Positions 57,601 to 64,000 of a DNA stretch of 64,000 bases are shown piece after piece. Position 1 is the first letter of the stretch. Every line of letters starts with the position of its first letter. The notes below the pieces were generated by a model. It saw only the letters and a program-made list of their open reading frames with translations. It was not told where the DNA came from and made no database searches. Location of the stretch: the NCBI GenBank assembly GCA_013407085.1, contig JACCGJ010000605.1:124001-188000 (forward strand). The letters are read 5' to 3'. The stretch comes from Atriophallophorus winterbourni (Eukaryota > Platyhelminthes > Trematoda > Plagiorchiida > Microphallidae). The position numbers were made by a program, and so were the translations under genes.

Positions 57601-60368
57601 GTGAGAGATCTGATGACAACACGTAATTGCTTCGATGTATTGTATTTAAGAGGTATGCGTATTAAGACCAACTCTTGTTTGGTAACAACAATATGATAGT
57701 TCAATCATTCTCTACTCATAAATGCTTGGCTTAGTACATCTAAAACCTACACATCGGGTATTCAACGCTTTTTGGAATAAGCGTAAGAAGCTGTTCAAAC
57801 TGAATTGATACATCCAATTGATTTTGATCAAATCGGTCAATGCAAAGAACACTCGGCTTCCAGATTCTGCCAACGGGTAGAAAACGTCTCTTTCCTGAAC
57901 AAGAAAAATCAAACGAATTAGATTCCCTTCAAGCATCTTATACTTGATGCGATATCAATATAAACAGAGACAAGTTGGTACTAAATAGCAAACACAATGT
58001 GTTTGAGAAAGCAATCATAAACTTCACATTAAAATCAGTTTTTCCACAGAGTTCAATTTCATATTCAAGGGAACGGCGACCGTAATATTTGGGGCAAATT
58101 ATCAGCTCTTCAATATCAGTCGAACGCCCCAGGCGCAATCGGTTCTTATATAAATAATCAGTTTTTGTGATTAAAATCCAACGTTATAAATGTTCTGTCC
58201 GAAGTGTGTTGACTTCTCAATCGCTACAATACAGCAAATTCACCAAAATAAGGTAATTACCTCGAATCAACTGGATTAAACTCAGAAAATTCGATTCATG
58301 GAAAATGCATGCGTTTTTCATTTTATATTGCACATATATTTAATTTTGTCATAAATATATATCTTGAAATCTTGAGAAGCAATCAGATGTACGTTAGAGT
58401 TTATCGTGTCTTGAGGTAAGCTCCTTTGGAATGAAGAATGGTTTGCTAAACTCTCAAAGGACACATGCAGATATTATTATTTGAACCCGAGCCACAATAT
58501 TAATTAAGGTGTTCTCTAAGCAGTTGAGTAAGTGCGTTTTTTCTGTCAAGTGAAATGCTTATCTGTGCCAATTAATTGACCTGTGGTGTGTCGTCAAGTC
58601 AAGGGATATGGGATCAACCTGAAATGATTTGAACCATAAAAATGGAAAGAATCGCATACCACGTCAAGTTCGGCTTGCAAGCGAGCCGATTCCGCCAACG
58701 ATTCTGCGACTTTCTTGCTCGAGGTTTTTGTTCTCTTCAACGATTCAAGTAGTTCCTTATTTTCCAATATATTACCATGCGCGGTGGCTAATTGCTAAAA
58801 TAAAATAAATAAATCTCTTTACAAAATTTCAACGATAAAATTTTATCACATGAAATAGTGATTGCGCAGAAAATACCTCTAGCAGATTATCTTCTAGTTT
58901 GGCCAAATCGAGCTTCATGCCTTCCTCTGAACTTATCAACTCTTGTCTTCGTTGCTGCAATTCTGGTCTCTCTTGACGCAGACTGGTTTCCAACAGTTGA
59001 CTGATGAGGCCAGCTTGTGTGGTCACAAAATTGACCACATTCACCAACGAGGACGCACTCGGGGGCCGAACCATACCAGACATGTCCAACGCTTGCCGCG
59101 TAATGAGAACCAAGCGGAAGTCAGGATGCAGTTCAATCATTTTGTCACCTAGCGCCACGGTCGATCGTGTGCCTAAACATTTTACAATTTAAAAAAAATT
59201 GGTTACATAATATTTAGTGTATCGCCAGCACATAAAAACGCAACGCGAGGATGGCTAAAATTAGTGTTGATTATAGTGGAATCAATGGAAAACATGGATT
59301 AGTTATCACCGGTGTGGTACCAGAAACAGGTATATACGACCTGTGAAACCATTTCAAAAAGTTTGGCCTATATCGCTTCTTCAATTAATATAGGGATTTG
59401 CCTTATATTCTGACATTAGATTGCAATTTCCGACCCTGTTGGATAACTGGACATGAAACTACTTGCCAATTTTTCTCGAAAACGATCAAAATATCATTTT
59501 TAGCCCAACAATTAAACCAGTATTAAGGTACAAAACACGTGTGTGAACTAAGAGCCTTGAACCGAAGAAACTCCTTCGTCCAGTTTCTTATAACGAATGT
59601 AACCAGCGGATCGTTTTGTGCTTTTCACACCTTTCGTGTACGATAGTACCATTCAGGAGAGGAGCAGTAAAATAAAATGTCAAGTCTTATCTGGAAAGCA
59701 GACAAGCGTTATAAACGCTTAATTGCGATCGGTCAAACGATGGACGGTAGCCCAGGTCGTTAAGGCGTGGGACTACAATGGTGATGGTCGGGTGTTCGTA
59801 TTCTACCCGAAGCGGAGGATATGCACTGCTGATGAGCTCAAATGAGAACGAAACTCGAGTTTAATGCTTCCATTATGGCCCGTCGTGATCAACTTTGTGA
59901 ATATTTCGATGGGCTTGAGTAGTCACAAATATAAGCGTCATCCAAACATCAGGGTTCAAAATAGAACATGCCACGCACAACCAGGTTCAGTGTGTACGAC
60001 CCACCTTGCGAAGAAATGTATCGTGACAAAAGCGGGAAAAGCATCGGGTCAACCTCATCAACCTCGTGAACGATCAAATATTTTCCAAACCGCACTGCCA
60101 AATCCACAGTGGTATAAAAATTGGAGCTCTGGAAAATGAGGAAAGAGGACTTCAAGTAGAACAAAATTAATCACGGCATTATTTTACCAAAATAATCCAA
60201 TACATAAAAATTTATTTGCGTTTAAATTTTAAATGAAATCTGGATGAAATCCGGGATAAAGGTACATACGTGTTGAGCGACGACCTCGATTTTGCGATTT
60301 TGGAAGTGTTTTTTGAACCAATTCAAAATTCTTGATGACGGATCCGCAACAAATGGAGTCATCACAGT
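42449..60368 (-). CDS. DYNC2H1: DYNC2H1, cytoplasmic dynein-2 heavy chain, C-terminal 15 exons
   Basis: Exons in order of translation: 60368-60270, 60128-60005, 59172-58877, 58794-58660, 57894-57751, 56548-56390, 54792-54685, 51993-51753, 51343-50862, 49011-48859, 46610-46335, 44969-44730, 43794-43456, 43375-43040, 42610-42449. They total 3,294 bp, all phases agree, and they encode about 1,097 residues of the C-terminal quarter: the end of AAA5 after the stalk, AAA6 and the C-terminal domain. Assignment to dynein-2 rather than cytoplasmic dynein-1 or axonemal chains rests on block-by-block similarity to DYNC2H1, including its short C-terminus NQWIQAGTAILL. By family it is the motor for retrograde intraflagellar transport. 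The amino-terminal three quarters are not in the window or were not found to its right edge. Confidence 0.96.
42611..43039. other. DYNC2H1 last intron
   Basis: AT-rich, nothing recognised. The plus-strand open frames here are chance readings opposite the exon. Confidence 0.4.
43040..43375 (-). CDS. DYNC2H1: DYNC2H1 exon (penultimate)
   Basis: 112 codons: KWLQRAEERQLLESQSPPLD, LADLFRPLTFLNAVRQQTAR, then LKIDGACFEDGHLV and MTLRWIHQ. DLF.P.TFLNA.RQ.TAR is a hallmark of dynein C-terminal domains. Acceptor TTGTAG, donor CAG|GTTCGT, phase 0. Confidence 0.97.
43456..43794 (-). CDS. DYNC2H1: DYNC2H1 exon
   Basis: 113 codons: a serine-rich start (HRSSQSTRGANSQRSSTT), then FLKLELSNALHLVQTVHHGL, LHQLAKSLLCGETPSAWLRE and WPEGPEEPMPFLQLLVSKTT. 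Matches the AAA6/C-terminal linker of dynein-2. Acceptor TATAG, donor CAA|GTTAGT, phase 0. Confidence 0.96.
43795..44729. other. DYNC2H1 intron
   Basis: No coding signal and no repeat copy that I can match within the window. A GC-richer stretch (44,150-44,350) stands out mildly. Confidence 0.35.
44730..44969 (-). CDS. DYNC2H1: DYNC2H1 exon
   Basis: 80 codons: DCVNTIESLPDYDSPQYFNL, PANIDHSIQMTTANQVVAQL, WTQELTPILSFWKKLNQGLQ. F.LPANI and W..EL.P.L..WKKLNQ are dynein-2 signatures. Acceptor CACAG, donor CCG|GTGAGC, phase 0. Confidence 0.95.
45351..45392 (-). ncRNA. Hammerhead ribozyme-like motif, family 1, copy 6
   Basis: Minus strand: CTCTAC, CTGATGA, stem II GTAC-AAACA-GCAC (one A-C mismatch, G-C closing pair), GAAAC, ACCGGTC, GTGGGG. 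All invariant core bases are present and the cleavage triplet is GTC. Next best after the copy at 56,041. Confidence 0.8.
45475..45529 (-). repeat. Fragment of the 1.5-4.9 kb element's LTR
   Basis: TGCATGACCACACAACAAAG through GATATGCTGCCTGTAACA matches the last 50 bases of the LTRs at 1,738 and 4,964 with a few changes. Confidence 0.85.
46335..46610 (-). CDS. DYNC2H1: DYNC2H1 exon
   Basis: 92 codons: GWTKFYEFSYADLRAATDVI, VWSCIHGLFENAIYGGRMDN, ASDLKVLQAYVKDMF. GWTKFYEFS.AD and the HGL.ENAIYGGR.DN motif are typical of dynein AAA6. Acceptor TTTAG, donor AAA|GTAAGA, phase 0. Confidence 0.97.
47118..47505 (+). mobile_element. RTE 3' fragment
   Basis: Plus-strand frames give LEALCLQAGEEQI, LLAAERRSRRRRATDALQPG and the finger CKRCGRDCSSRIGMFSNSKA, ending with GACCGAAGGAGGCCAACA. 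A short deletion removes the usual VKRRL segment near 47,280. 5'-truncated and frameshifted. Confidence 0.9.
48250..48415 (+). mobile_element. tRNA-derived SINE with hammerhead body, copy A
   Basis: A Pol III internal promoter is visible: A box-like TAGCCCAAGTCG (48,272-48,283) and a perfect B box GGTTCGAATCC (48,316-48,326). The 3' body (48,346-48,390) has the secondary structure of a hammerhead ribozyme. A second copy is at 59,722-59,885. The architecture resembles Sm-alpha of Schistosoma. The 5' and 3' limits are estimated from the shared region. Confidence 0.85.
48346..48390 (+). ncRNA. Hammerhead motif of SINE copy A
   Basis: GCACTG (48,346) and CAGTGC (48,385) form a perfect helix I. 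CTGATGA follows. GCTC-CGGCAA-GAGC is a perfect stem II. Then AAAAC replaces GAAAC, a change at an invariant G, so this copy is probably inactive. Confidence 0.75.
48859..49011 (-). CDS. DYNC2H1: DYNC2H1 exon
   Basis: 51 codons with no start codon: APPGIKRNLRRTYESWSRNY, then ATLAWFHAVVQERRTYIPQ. PPG.K.NL.RTYESW and AWFHA..QERR.YIPQ match dynein heavy chains closely. Acceptor ATTAG, donor CAG|GTATAA, phase 0. Found by searching between the flanking exons. Confidence 0.96.
49012..50861. other. DYNC2H1 intron without recognised content
   Basis: AT-rich. The plus-strand 50,048-50,419 open frame has a hydrophobic stretch but no family resemblance and no supporting context, so it is left out. Confidence 0.4.
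50862..51343 (-). CDS. DYNC2H1: DYNC2H1 exon, AAA6
   Basis: 160.7 codons, the longest exon: DIPQLSSPTLNLYKLYETET, EPILLLISPGADPSQELEEV, VAMGQGQAELAIEELHAAAE, GDWLCLKNLHLVVNWLPCLE, KDFRLWLTAEPNTKFPTSLL. SPGADPS and MGQGQ are universal dynein AAA6 marks, and the NLHLV.WLP form is dynein-2 like. Acceptor ATACAG, donor GAG|GTAACT, phase 1 to 0. Confidence 0.98.
51430..51735. repeat. Dispersed repeat with TGTTAC start, copy 2
   Basis: Matches 42,063-42,380 in the same orientation. It fills almost the whole intron between two DYNC2H1 exons (51,344-51,752). Confidence 0.85.
51753..51993 (-). CDS. DYNC2H1: DYNC2H1 exon
   Basis: 80.3 codons: ARLPDLYKKLNLDDGRIWLN, MPDVLKAASLTEFQSQILLV, QALKPEQLLNSMRKFANQTL. 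LVQAL.P..L...M..F matches dynein heavy chains. Acceptor ATTCAG, donor CTTG|GTGAGA. Phase 0 to 1. Confidence 0.96.
51994..54684. other. DYNC2H1 intron
   Basis: Contains a decayed hammerhead repeat (53,067-53,108). Otherwise no supported feature, although several short open frames occur. Confidence 0.35.
53067..53108 (-). ncRNA. Hammerhead-like motif, family 1, copy 7 (decayed)
   Basis: Minus strand: CTCCAC, CCGATGA, GGAAAACAGTC, GAAAC, CGTT, GTGAGG. Recognisable by position and flanks. The core and helices are mutated. Confidence 0.55.
54685..54792 (-). CDS. DYNC2H1: DYNC2H1 exon
   Basis: 36 codons: EWDFFIGLDCEDSLNENSAE, then WVPPERVRDVRRLK. EW..F.G corresponds to the conserved dynein motif before the lid of AAA5/6. 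Acceptor TTTAG, donor AAA|GTGAGT, phase 0. Confidence 0.9.
55046..55087 (+). ncRNA. Hammerhead ribozyme-like motif, family 1, copy 8
   Basis: Plus strand: CTCCAC, CTGATGA, stem II GGC-AAACA-GCC, GAAAC, CGATA, GTGGAG. Helix I is perfect. Helix III has lost its palindrome (ACCGAT), and the 10.1/11.1 position is C-A. Confidence 0.72.
56041..56082 (-). ncRNA. Hammerhead ribozyme, family 1, best-preserved copy
   Basis: Minus strand: CCCTAC, CTGATGA, stem II GTGC-AAACA-GCAC, GAAAC, ACCGGTC, GTGGGG. Helix I pairs over six bases (one G-U), stem II over four with a loop AAACA and a G-C closing pair, and GTC is the preferred cleavage triplet. Helix III is only the palindrome ACCGGT, so pairing with a second copy (dimer) would be needed for a stable helix III. 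Such short-helix-III hammerheads are known in Penelope-like elements and retrozymes. Confidence 0.85.
56390..56548 (-). CDS. DYNC2H1: DYNC2H1 exon
   Basis: 53 codons: DPSFSVSERMKFLQKRLEAL, VYAHVLQALYKSDRMMFTMH, LVRCLRPEAIQNQ. The VY.....LYK.D..MF..H pattern is conserved in dyneins. Acceptor TTGCAG, donor CAG|GTGTGG, phase 0. Confidence 0.96.
56549..57750. other. DYNC2H1 intron without recognised content
   Basis: AT-rich. No repeat copy or coding signal found. Confidence 0.4.
57751..57894 (-). CDS. DYNC2H1: DYNC2H1 exon
   Basis: 48 codons: ERDVFYPLAESGSRVFFALT, DLIKINWMYQFSLNSFLRLF, QKALNTRC. PLAESGS..FF...L..IN.MYQFSL..FL.LF is diagnostic of dynein heavy chains. Acceptor TTCAG. Donor TGT|GTAGGT chosen because it preserves phase 0. 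Confidence 0.96.
57895..58659. other. DYNC2H1 intron without recognised content
   Basis: AT-rich intron, nothing recognised. Confidence 0.4.
58660..58794 (-). CDS. DYNC2H1: DYNC2H1 exon
   Basis: 45 codons: QLATAHGNILENKELLESLK, RTKTSSKKVAESLAESARLQ. GNILEN.ELLESL is a dynein landmark. Acceptor TTTAG, donor GTG|GTATGC, phase 0. Confidence 0.96.
58877..59172 (-). CDS. DYNC2H1: DYNC2H1 exon
   Basis: 98.7 codons, TRSTVALGDKMIELHPDFRL, VLITRQALDM, VNVVNFVTTQAGLISQLLET, then AKLEDNLLE. FRL.L.TR and V.FV.T..GL..QLL are conserved AAA5 features. Acceptor TTTAG, donor GAG|GTATTT. Phase 1 to 0. Open reading continues past the donor by chance. Confidence 0.96.
59722..59885 (+). mobile_element. tRNA-derived SINE with hammerhead body, copy B
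   Basis: Matches 48,250-48,415 with several differences. The A box is nearly canonical (TAGCCCAGGTCG, 59,748-59,759) and the B box is degenerate (GTGTTCGTATTC). The 3' body again carries the CTGATGA core. Confidence 0.85.
59823..59867 (+). ncRNA. Hammerhead motif of SINE copy B
   Basis: GCACTG, CTGATGA, a stem II of CTC-AAAT-GAG closed by G-C with two extra A bases, then an intact CGAAAC, and a helix III palindrome ACTCGAGT. The 3' helix I strand reads TAATGC, giving mismatches. This copy keeps the core G that copy A lost. Confidence 0.7.
60005..60128 (-). CDS. DYNC2H1: DYNC2H1 exon, AAA5
   Basis: 41.3 codons: SSNFYTTVDLAVRFGKYLIV, HEVDEVDPMLFPLLSRYISS. A.RFG..L...EVD.VDP.L.P.L is the classical AAA5 signature. 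Donor CAAG|GTGGGT (not a later GT), because joining to TRSTVALGDK then reproduces the family spacing exactly. Acceptor TCCAG. Phase 0 to 1. Confidence 0.96.
60270..60368 (-). CDS. DYNC2H1: DYNC2H1 exon, most upstream one found
   Basis: 33 codons: TVMTPFVADPSSRILNWFKK, then RKIEVVAQH. DPS.....W.K.H......V matches the dynein AAA5 start. Acceptor CTTTAG, donor CAC|GTATGT, phase 0. The next exon upstream was not found up to 64,000. Confidence 0.9.
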
Positions 60369-63300
60369 CTAAAGGAAGGAAAACGTAATGATGTACGGCG
60401 GTTTGTCAAAGTTGGTATAAGCTTGCTTTTATCACATCTGAAAGCTGGCGTTGGCTATCGTAAGTTTTGTTCACGAAAAAAAGAAATCCAAGAAATCAGA
60501 AATGTTGCTAATTTATTCCACTGTCTCTTGACCAAACCATACACTAGTGAAATCCCATTTTTTCGCGATTCGACTTTTACCACCAGTTTTATCAATGTTT
60601 AAACGATTTTAAAAGACAACTTGTTGTGAATCAGTTATAGCAGTTCTTGGTAACGTTTCGGTTCTTGTTGAAACCCCAATCGAACAGAGCAACTTTTCCG
60701 TAATTGAAAACGAAAATATTTTGGCGAGCAATGGTTTCTATTTCGTAGGTCAAAGACGCGTCCAACGCCATAAACAGAACATTGACTAACGTCTGTTTAC
60801 GAGTAATGTATACATTTAGCAAAACACCATGTTACTTGTTCACGTTCCTTGTTCTCAAAGATAGGCCCCTTCCAGACTGCTCAACGTTGTATCTATAAAC
60901 TCAACTGCTAGTGCTAAAGTTTGTCGGGAAATATCTAGAGTACACATTCGTAATAGAAACGAGCAAAAAATTGAAGTTGAAAGCAAAACACAATAACAAT
61001 AACTGATCCTTGTTTCAGCCCTAGATGCACACGTTTTGGACACAGGACATAGCGTGGATCTTGATGACATAAAAACGTTATTTGAAACGACTTCACTTCG
61101 TGGTGGTTGATCATAATAATTGATCAACGAACGTTGATATTACCTACGCACAAACAAAACAATTCGGGGATTGCACAGCATACATGGAAATACAATAAGT
61201 GATTTTGAACCAGCATGTCTATTGTAACAAACGTATGACCTACCAGGGGAATTCTTAGCGAACTTAGGTCTGATCAAGCAAATGTAAAATAAACCTGATC
61301 TGTGTTCATATTGATACCATTGATTCGACTAAGCTTTTGTGTTCGAAGAGAAACGATACCAAAATAACTATTCTAATAAGCTTCTTTTCCTCGGCGTGGG
61401 TTCTCATTCTGTCTTAAACATCTCGGATATCTTGTTTTCAAACTGTTTCTTTTTTTGAAAATGACCAACAAATTAGCATATAATTTTATATCCGCGGTAA
61501 TCGGGAGTCTGTACACTTAATTTTGCAAAGCGTAGTCTCGTTCATTTGTGCGCTCACGTTCTTGACTATCGTTCGCTAAAATTCTCGCTGAATCAAATTT
61601 TTACTGTAACCGAAATCATCAAGGATAACTGCATTTCCAGTGTTGATGACAAATTTGTTTATACTTCAGGCTTGTATAATAGTAAGTAGTTATGTAGGTC
61701 TATTCCATTTTCTTGCTCTTTACTTAAAGTAAACAATAGTCATTATAGTCCGTCTCCGAAAGTATTTTTCGATTGTTTATCAGGTCCATAGGGCCCACAG
61801 GGCCAGTGTTCATTTTTAATTTCATTAGAACAAAGGTGTACAGAAATATAAACCCTTCCGGAACAACACAAGAGTAGAAAGTGCTGAAAAGTCGGATGAG
61901 AACAATCGCAATCCCGCAAGAATTCGGGTATCAGAGGAATGACACGTGAACGTTTCAAGCATCAACATCTTCAAACACGATGGCAGATGGACAATTTCGG
62001 CTGCTATTAAATGATCTGCAATTCAATACGGTCGGTCAAACGAGCTCAACATGGGGAGGGCTTGAAGCAAACCGGTTTTCAAATCAGATCAATTTGACAA
62101 CCAGTGCAATCATACTGAAGACAGTGTTCTGGTAACAGGATTTACCTACATAAGATAAACGTATGTTTTATTCCTTGTGGTGTGTGTGTGGAGAAAACGC
62201 GTTTGACCAATTGGCACTCTTGTGTTGTGTGATTCGTAAGGGGTCGTGATAAAAGGTCGCAAAGGTCGACCTTAGGGATGTATCGGGTCACAATCGACAA
62301 GTGGGTGTAAAACTCGGAGGGTTTGACACAGTTAACCTTGCATTGAGTGTCCCCGAAGATGCACGTTTAAACAAACAAGATTAAACTTCGATTGACCTGA
62401 AGCAATTAGCAGCTCCTGCTCTAAACGATGTGTCCACCCACTAGACAGAGTGCTAGGGTGTCGTATGTAAATTTTCGGGAATTTTTATTTTTCAGTCTTT
62501 ATAAATCGCCACATGCGATCGAGCAATTTGCTCAACATGTGGAATTTGATGTCATCTAGGTTGATGACGAAACATCCTGCTTCTACAACGCCAGCTCAGC
62601 GAACACAAAACGCACAACAGCTGGAATTTGATATTAAGGAATTTGTGTGATGTGGTTGATGAATGATGCAAATGAGAACTAGCTTAGAATGAATAGAACA
62701 TACATTTTGCTGTACATTTCTCTTCTCTCTTGAGAGTTCGTGGTTGCAAAGCTTAGAGCTCGAATAGATCCGAATGAAGATGTTCATTTTCTTCATCCGA
62801 CCAGTCAAATATTGATAATTTGGCATGAATTTACACAAAGCACGAGTCGATTAAAATCAATTGCTTTTGAAAACCGTGAACATAGGTTGCATTCCAACTA
62901 AACATGCTTAAACAACGATAGAACAAACAATTTTTTACTTACACCACAAATTTCGGCGGTCCACTGTTCAAATGCGAGAACACCACAAATATACATGTTC
63001 ATAATAAAAATCCAACAAATTGTTTAAGCGCACAGACATGGATCTGTAAATGACTCCACGGCTTTGTAACTCTGACCGTTTCCTGGTTATCGCTTATGTT
63101 TGCACGTAAACAAGTTGGGCCGCACATGATCCATATAAGTGTCTGTTGATGTACGTTACTTACAGCTTTTTGGTATTAGAATGATTACACGTAATCTCGG
63201 TTTAGCTAAAAGTCACACAGTAAACCTACCACGTAATTACACGATGGGTTAGTTACCTAAATTTATCTGAGCACCGTTACTAAACGCCATATTGCCGACA

Positions 63301-63500
63301 AAAAATGCAGCAACTCCATTTTTATACTTCCTATTATAAACGCATTACCCATTTTTAGTTAAATGACAGCTTGACTAAAATTCCCATATTCGTCAACAAA
63401 ACATCTGAATAGAGCGAACGAATTGCTTTTCGATATTTCACATCAAGCTCTGCAATACAAGTGTAAGAAAATACAAATGGATCTGATTAACATCAGGCTT
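60369..63500. other. DYNC2H1 intron (upstream side), mostly without recognised content
   Basis: One dispersed repeat copy (62,030-62,360). No further dynein exon could be supported. The preceding exon may lie beyond the window. Confidence 0.35.
62030..62360. repeat. Dispersed repeat, copy 2
   Basis: Matches 35,713-36,005 in order and orientation, with insertions. A TGTG run and GTGTGTGTGTGG lie near 62,180. Confidence 0.7.
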
Positions 63501-63507
63501 AGTCACC

Positions 63508-63931
63508 CTGGATTCAGAAAGACATCAATCTTCTGCAGCGTATTTACCACCGAACCACAAAGCTTGTATCCGGACTAGCTGCTAAACCATATGAAGAACG
63601 TTTGAGGAGTCTCAATCTTTGCGACTTTCGCTGTCGTCGACTTAGAGGTGACCTCATACTGATGTACAACATTATGCACGCCCCTAACCATCCCTTGTCC
63701 AAACTTTTCACACGCTCGCCACCCCGTGCCAGTCGGAAACATAAATTTACAGTGCTTATTCCGACCTCAAGACTGAACTGTCGAAGATATTCGTATCCTG
63801 TACGTATAAGTTTCACATGGAACACCCTCCCCTCCACTGTTACACACTCAGCCAACCTGGATATTTTTAAAGCTCATTTGGACAAATACTTGAGAGACAA
63901 CCCAAATTTTGATACGATTTACACTACATGA
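63508..63931 (+). mobile_element. 5'-truncated CR1-type LINE C-terminus
   Basis: Open frame from about 63,508 to the stop at 63,931: INLLQRIYHRTTKLVSGLAA, YEERLRSLNLCDFRCRRLRG, DLILMYNIMH, FTWNTLPSTVTHSANLDIFK. This is the post-RT region of CR1/Jockey LINEs. The frame is intact for 140 codons, so the insertion is fairly young. The element continues in its 3' UTR towards the right edge. It is a different subfamily from the 7-11 kb LINE. Confidence 0.9.
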
Positions 63932-64000
63932 GTTTCCCTGTTCTTCTTGTTTATTGTATATAACTCATAGCTCCATCCTATGGTTATTGTTAAGCTAAAT

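Larger units (their letters stand above)
59173..60004. other. DYNC2H1 intron carrying a SINE
   Basis: Holds SINE copy B (59,722-59,885). Nothing else recognised. Confidence 0.45.

Overview
This is a gene-poor, AT-rich, repeat-laden eukaryotic window. Short GT-AG exons sit in long introns, and one intron at the start of a gene is only 37 bp. The repeats are RTE and CR1/Jockey LINEs, Gypsy-type LTR elements, a Penelope-like element, and hammerhead-ribozyme repeats. Together these point to a flatworm, most likely a digenean trematode (fluke). I cannot fix the species.

Two ciliary genes converge near 41-42 kb. On the + strand, 6,062-40,994 holds what looks like the complete gene for the dynein regulatory complex AAA protein IQCA1/DRC11. 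I reconstruct 15 exons, 2,451 bp and 816 codons plus stop, with every junction phase consistent. On the - strand, 60,368-42,449 holds the last 15 exons of the cytoplasmic dynein-2 heavy chain DYNC2H1 (3,294 bp, about 1,097 C-terminal residues). Its 5' part lies beyond the right edge or in sequence I could not place. Between the two 3' ends, 41,327-42,037 carries two - strand coding-like segments of an unidentified gene. DRC11 belongs to the nexin-dynein regulatory complex of motile axonemes, and DYNC2H1 is the retrograde intraflagellar-transport motor, so the coding content here is about cilia.

Region by region: 1-5.3 kb is nested Gypsy-type sequence, in which a 3.4-kb LTR element with a 5-bp target duplication sits inside the LTR of an older, rearranged element. 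7.3-11.3 kb is a nearly full CR1/Jockey-superfamily LINE on the - strand. 18.6-24.3 kb contains a 2.35-kb segment present twice, separated by a run of exactly 1,000 N, which duplicates two DRC11 exons. 24.3-32.1 kb is a transposon nest: a Penelope-like fragment split by an RTE insertion (11-bp target duplication), then an RTE copy split by an inverted RTE copy (9-bp target duplication). The rest is intron with scattered repeats.

The most interesting non-coding content is two families of hammerhead-ribozyme motifs. One is a dispersed repeat, nine copies here, whose helix I shows compensatory changes between copies and whose helix III is the palindrome ACCGGT. The other lies in the 3' body of a tRNA-derived SINE (two copies), an architecture like the Schistosoma Sm-alpha element.
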